Assembly (NCBI RefSeq): GCF_001632365.1
Contig: NW_024468510.1
Location: 2,310 to 66,309 of the forward strand
Origin: Laetiporus sulphureus 93-53
Lineage: Eukaryota > Basidiomycota > Agaricomycetes > Polyporales > Laetiporaceae
Direction: 5' to 3'
Length of the DNA: 64,000 nt
Part shown: in pieces, positions 59,945 to 64,000 of the stretch
Position numbering within the stretch: position 1 is the first letter of the stretch
Layout of the letters: every line of letters starts with the position of its first letter
The notes under the pieces: generated by a model
Databases searched by the model: none
The model's input: only the letters and a program-made list of their open reading frames with translations
Told to the model about the DNA's origin: nothing
Program-made: the position numbers and the translations under genes

Positions 59945-60879
59945 ATGTGCAGGAAGACTGAATCATAACGGCCGCGGTCACATGCATTGCTGAGAACGAG
60001 GTGCGTTGTCTGTACTAATTGCACACCGCTTCGACGCTCAATGGGATACGTAGTTCCTTGAAGATGGCTCCAGCCATTGTTTCATCTTCAGAACTAGGGC
60101 CCCTTGCACAGCATCGTGGAACTCCACTATTGGTCGACGGGGAATGCAAACCGACTTGCTCTACGCCCATGACAGTGCATTTATTATCAAACAAGACGAG
60201 CTCGGGGACCTCGGTTCTTCTGAGTGCACGTGTCGCAGGATGGCAAAGGGTTATCCTTTACGTTCCGGCAAAGATTGCACAGTATTCGCTGCAAGGTTTT
60301 GGCAAATCGTTGAACAAATGCGGTTTGCGTCACTCCTGTTCAACGACGTTCAACATTCATGATCTTCGAGCTCGGTGACGCGCGCCTCGCCCTCGGGTGA
60401 TACCCAGCATCAGCGCTCGTCCACGTTTGATGCACTCTCCACCCGGCCACCCCTTTTGTGCGATGATCTCGTTATCTTAGCCAATCAGACTCTGTCCTGC
60501 TGTCTCATCACAAAACAGTCTATATTTGTCGGAATGCGGTGCTTGTGCGCTGCACAATAAACGAGAGAGATCGTCTTATTCGAAACGACCTGCTGAAACT
60601 TGTCTTTCACGGCGATATTCCCGCCCAGATCTAAGAGCGTAGGCGCAGTGCGCGACCAATCAAGTGGAGCTTCTTTCTGTGGTGCCCTTTATGCCCGCTC
60701 TGTCATTACATACTCCGATCACTGGTCCTCGGTACCCGAAGCTCAGCCTATGAAACAGGAGGGGAAGTCTGCTCATGTATAAAATGAGGCGGCTAGTGCA
60801 GCGTTTCTCACCCCCGCCCAAGGGCATCCCACCGTCCTAGCTCTTGTCGCCTTTTCTGTAGCAGAGTTCCCTACTACTC
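59945..60879. other. Intergenic region, cupin gene promoter at right end
   Basis: Overlapping short frames at 60019-60378 have no motif, no splice support and no homologous look. No gene called. The right end is the promoter of the cupin gene. Confidence 0.5.
60778..60784 (+). promoter_or_regulatory. TATA box of the cupin gene
   Basis: TATAAAA lies about 100 bp before the start codon, with pyrimidine-rich sequence between, a good core promoter layout. Confidence 0.6.
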
Positions 60880-62310
60880 ATGTTGGCTTCCTTGCTGCTA
60901 TCTTCGGTCCTTGTCGCGACGGGGGCCCTCGCTCAAACTACCGCGACCGCGTCACTGATCGCTGAGCTCGATGTGGCACCAGATCATGTGGACCGAGTCG
61001 CAGATCTTCCTCAAGACTCAGAGGTAAATAGCATTATCACTGACCTCTTCGGAATGTACTGAACTGGGCTGAATTTCTGTACAGTTTCTTTTCGACTTTT
61101 TCAACCCGCCGTCCTCTGGCGTCGTCCCAGGCGCAGCTGGCCACCTAGTCCTTGCATCCGTCTCTGATTTCCCTGCTCTAGTAGGAAATGGTACGTCTAA
61201 TTCTATCTTCGAAGCTGTGGCGCGTGTCTGAATAGTGGTTGGCACTATCAGGGATCGCCTTGCTCGCCGGCTTCCTGGGGCCTTGTGGCATGAACACGCC
61301 TCATACACACCCTCGTGCAGCTGAATTCCTGTACCAAGTCAACGGGTCGATACAGAATGGCATGCTCACGGAGACGGGTTCTCGCTTCATCATCAACAAC
61401 GTCACAGCTGGACAGGGGATGATTTTGCCTCAGGTATGGTTGCGGTTTTTGTATGGGCGCTTCATGATTCTCATCGACTCGATCTCAGGGCTCGATTCAC
61501 TTCCAGTTCAACGATAACTGCGAGCCCGTACAGTTTGTTTGTGAGTATTTCCGAGCTGCTACTCTTACATGATACCTAACTTTCATGGCAATGCCCAATA
61601 GCGGCTCTGAACTCTGAAGATCCTGGTACTCTGCTAGCTGCCCAGAGCCGTGAGTAATCACCTCGTAGTTCAGCGAAGCGCCCCTCTCATCCCGTCGTTC
61701 CAGTCTTCGGCTTGCCTCCGTCAATCGTCGCGGCATCCCTCGGCGAGATTGGTGTGGAAGAAGTCGGATGGCTGGCAGAGAAGGTGTGCTAACACCTTGT
61801 CCCTCCCTTCACTATCAACACATCTCATCCTCCTCGACTTCGCAGATCCCAGACGACGTCGCATTCGGCTCTCAAGAATGCCTAACGCGCTGCGGGATCT
61901 CCGTCGGCGTCCAGCCCACCGCCGAGCAAGTCCCCCGCGTATCCGGGAACGCCCTGCCCACCGGCAGCGGCACCCCCAGCAACACCTGGCAAGCTCGGGC
62001 CACATCGACCGTGACGAACTTCAGCCGGTCACTCATCGGTGATCTCGCGACGGACTACGCGTCCACGCACGCGTCGATGCGCCCGGTGACGATTGCCCTG
62101 ATCGCAGTCGTCGGCGTCATGGGCTTGGGATACGTCGTCCTGGCTGCGCTGTTCTTCACGAGGCGTGGCCGCAAGGATGGCAAGGACCGCTCGTACGTCC
62201 GCCCGGATATGGCTGGGCGCACTCTGGTGCCTACCACGGAAAAGTTGGATTTGGCTTCTGAGCCGTACGACCCGGTTCACGTCTCCCTAGGTGCTCGTGC
62301 GGATGCGTGA
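60880..62310 (+). CDS. Germin-like cupin with C-terminal membrane anchor
   Basis: Seven or eight exons. A signal peptide (MLASLLLSSVLVATGALA) is followed by FLFDFFNPP and one bicupin-style beta barrel. Cupin motif 1 is HTHPRAAEFLYQVNG (metal ligands His, His, Glu); motif 2 is GMILPQGSIHFQFN (fourth His). The domain continues FGLPPSIVAASLG, as in germins and slime-mould spherulin. After a Ser/Thr linker a membrane helix (IALIAVVGVMGLGYVVLAALFF) and basic RRGRKDGK follow, so the enzyme is tethered with a short cytosolic tail. Germin-like proteins include oxalate oxidases and superoxide dismutases; the activity here is not predictable. TATA box at 60778. Confidence 0.85.
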
Positions 62311-63139
62311 GTATCTCACGACATGTCATTAACGGCGATAGATTGCTACTGTATATGATAACGCCTCTTGCGTTGGACTGCTTGACCGATGTATCGTAGC
62401 CAACTTGTATCTAGCCGGACAATTAATAGCATCCGGTGTACGATATCCCTCAGCGCGTGAAATCTGGATATTAAGCATTTGACATTCACGAAACGTTTTT
62501 CAGTGATTGAGAAGATGTACAGTATAAACGAGAGATATGATACGCACTCCTCCTCAGTGACTCCGCAGCCGCAGCCGCAGCAAAAAAGCCTTCCAACCGT
62601 CGTCCATACAGAAGAAACCAGCACGAACGAACGCAAGCAAGCCATCCGTGCGGTGAATGCAACAACGGCCTCGGACATACGAAGCATGCAACAAACATCA
62701 TGTGGCCATTGTAAACGGGTCAGACGGTCAAGTCCGCTATGCAGGATTGGGCGGGACAAAAGTACGAATATAGTCTGTATGAATGCAGGTAGCTACGAGG
62801 TATGCAAGTTGAGTGTAGTACACGATGGCGCCGAGTCCCAAAGCACGTAAACTACGGGTTTTAATATACGTGTTCGTCGTGACCGATGAAGCGCGAGAGA
62901 AAAAAGAGGGTGTGAAGAGACAGGCTGCAAAGCGTGAACATTATATGTGAACGAGGCAGGCATGGAACGAGAGAGAGTGTGTGCAAAGTGGCAACGGAAC
63001 GAACGTGGCGTCCAAAGTGGATAGTGAACAAATGCAGCGGAACAAATAAACGCGATGCACATACACATCTCATCCATCCCAATCGAACAACATAAAAAAT
63101 CGCGATCGCGAGAAGCCATCCGAGCGCGTCTAGCCAATG
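62311..63139. other. Convergent intergenic region, no gene seen
   Basis: 3' flanks of the cupin gene and the right-edge gene. Short frames on both strands show no motif. It is A-rich near 62870-62900. Confidence 0.55.
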
Positions 63140-64000
63140 TCATGAAATGACCGTCTGTCTCCTCGACTGCGACGGTCTGCTGAGGATCTGAAATCCAGAC
63201 GACGGCCGCGCCCACGAGTTATGCTCGGAGACGATCGTCGGCCTCGACGCCGACGTCGCCGACTGGTGGGACGCTGGCACCGTCGGCATCGACGAATGGT
63301 GGTTCGACGAGCGCCCCGGCACCGCAGACGACGACCGCGTGCTCCGCCGCTCGTCGCGATCCCTACTGAGCTCGCGCTCGCTGCGGCCTCCAGCAGCGAT
63401 GGAGGGGTACACCTGCGACATCCGGTGCAAGTCGCCATCAACGCTCGAACGACGCATCTGGGTATATTCGCGCGGGGACCGCGACGATGGTGACGTCTGC
63501 TCTGCAAGTTGGCCCTGACTCGCACGCACCGCGCCCTTGCTCGCGCTCGGCGGGAACGTCTCCCTTGCCGCGCGCTTAGCACTCGGCGATGAGCTCTGCG
63601 AGCGCGATTGTTGCTGCTGCTGCTGATGTTGGTGCTGCTGATGTGATGACTGGGGCTCCGGCGCACGAGGCGGCGTCGGCGACGAGCTGTGCGACCTCCG
63701 CTGGCTTTGACCCTGGCTGCTGTGCTCATGGCTGCGCTTGCTCTGCGACGACGGCGGGCGATACCCAAACTGCTGCATCACGAACGGCGGCGTCGGCGGG
63801 ATAAGCGGCTCCATGCCCATCGGCATGCCATATGCCGCAACGGGGACGGGGACGGGCACCGCCATCGGGACGACCATCTGCATCGGCGAGACGTTCATCA
63901 TGCCCATGTTCATGCTCATCCGATTCATGTTCATCCCCATCGGCATGCCCATGGCCATCCCCATATTCATCGGAGCGCCACCCATCCACGGGTTCGCCGA
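63140..64000 (-). CDS. C-terminal part of a low-complexity protein (partial at right edge)
   Basis: A minus-strand frame enters from the right edge and stops at 63140. It begins with a Met/Gly/Asn repeat (NMGMAMGMPMGMNMN), then MVVPMAVPVPVPVAAYGMP, a Gln-rich run (HQQHQHQQQQQQ, about 63610-63640) and a Ser/Arg-rich tail with many RS and SP pairs. No folded domain is visible in this part, so the protein's function depends on the missing N-terminal portion. GC-rich composition gives long frames on other strands, which are artefacts. Confidence 0.7.
   Translation of the reverse strand, partial: SANPWMGGAPMNMGMAMGMPMGMNMNRMSMNMGMMNVSPMQMVVPMAVPVPVPVAAYGMPMGMEPLIPPTPPFVMQQFGYRPPSSQSKRSHEHSSQGQSQRRSHSSSPTPPRAPEPQSSHQQHQHQQQQQQSRSQSSSPSAKRAARETFPPSASKGAVRASQGQLAEQTSPSSRSPREYTQMRRSSVDGDLHRMSQVYPSIAAGGRSERELSRDRDERRSTRSSSAVPGRSSNHHSSMPTVPASHQSATSASRPTIVSEHNSWARPSSGFQILSRPSQSRRQTVIS

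Noticed and set aside
60019..60378. 119-codon frame between RRN7 and the cupin gene
   Set aside because: No domain, overlaps an equally long frame, no splice or promoter support.

Overview
This is nuclear DNA of a filamentous basidiomycete fungus, most likely an agaricomycete. The genes are eukaryotic and split by many short (about 40-70 nt) GT-AG introns. Their products have clear fungal orthologues (verprolin, Utp15, Vid27, Rrn7, Ssd1/Dis3L2-type RNase, a Zn2Cys6 regulator), and the mobile DNA is of the Ty3/gypsy type with mostly C-to-T decay. No tRNA, rRNA, CRISPR or bacterial-type operon was seen.

Layout. Positions 1-11,900 are a repeat island. It starts at the left edge with a truncated Ty3/gypsy element on the minus strand (protease, gag, and a leader ORF without ATG). 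It continues with a decayed dUTPase domain and a second decayed gag, several LTR-like TATA tracts, and a nonsense-mutated Fic/Doc-family gene remnant. A complete 1,143-bp miniature LTR element (TRIM) with 206-bp LTRs and a 5-bp target duplication sits just upstream of that remnant.

From about 12 kb to the right edge the DNA is gene dense. In order: verprolin/WIP (+), protein disulfide isomerase (+), TCTP (-), Utp15 (+), CTNNBL1-like (-), Coq6 (+), an RBM42-like RRM protein (-), ribosomal protein L5 (+), Mediator Med17 (-), a Zn2Cys6 transcription factor (+), an ExoIII/DNase I-fold nuclease (+), a GPI-anchored Kre9/KNH-like protein (-), Vps24/CHMP3 (+), NAD-isocitrate dehydrogenase alpha-type subunit (+), a large Ssd1/Dis3L2-type RNB protein (+), an Rpp21/Snm1-like zinc protein (-), a BTB protein (+), a class 3 lipase pseudogene (-), a small three-exon hypothetical gene (-), Vid27 (+), glutamine synthetase (-), an Erj5-like ER J-protein (-), Rrn7 (+), a membrane-anchored germin-like cupin (+), and the C-terminal part of a low-complexity protein (-) at the right edge.

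The genes are mainly housekeeping: ribosome production (Utp15, Rrn7, L5), RNA turnover and splicing (RNB protein, CTNNBL1, RBM42-like), ER folding (PDI, Erj5), transcription (Med17, Zn2Cys6), mitochondrial metabolism (Idh, Coq6), endosome/actin function (Vps24, verprolin) and nitrogen assimilation (glutamine synthetase). Eight neighbouring pairs are head-to-head with 138-398 bp between start codons, so promoter sharing is pervasive. The most notable observations are the TRIM with perfect structural hallmarks, the RNB protein that keeps all four catalytic aspartates next to NDR/Cbk1-kinase-type sites, the decayed Fic/Doc and lipase genes, the dUTPase domain in the retroelement nest, and a 121-aa gene with no recognised family.
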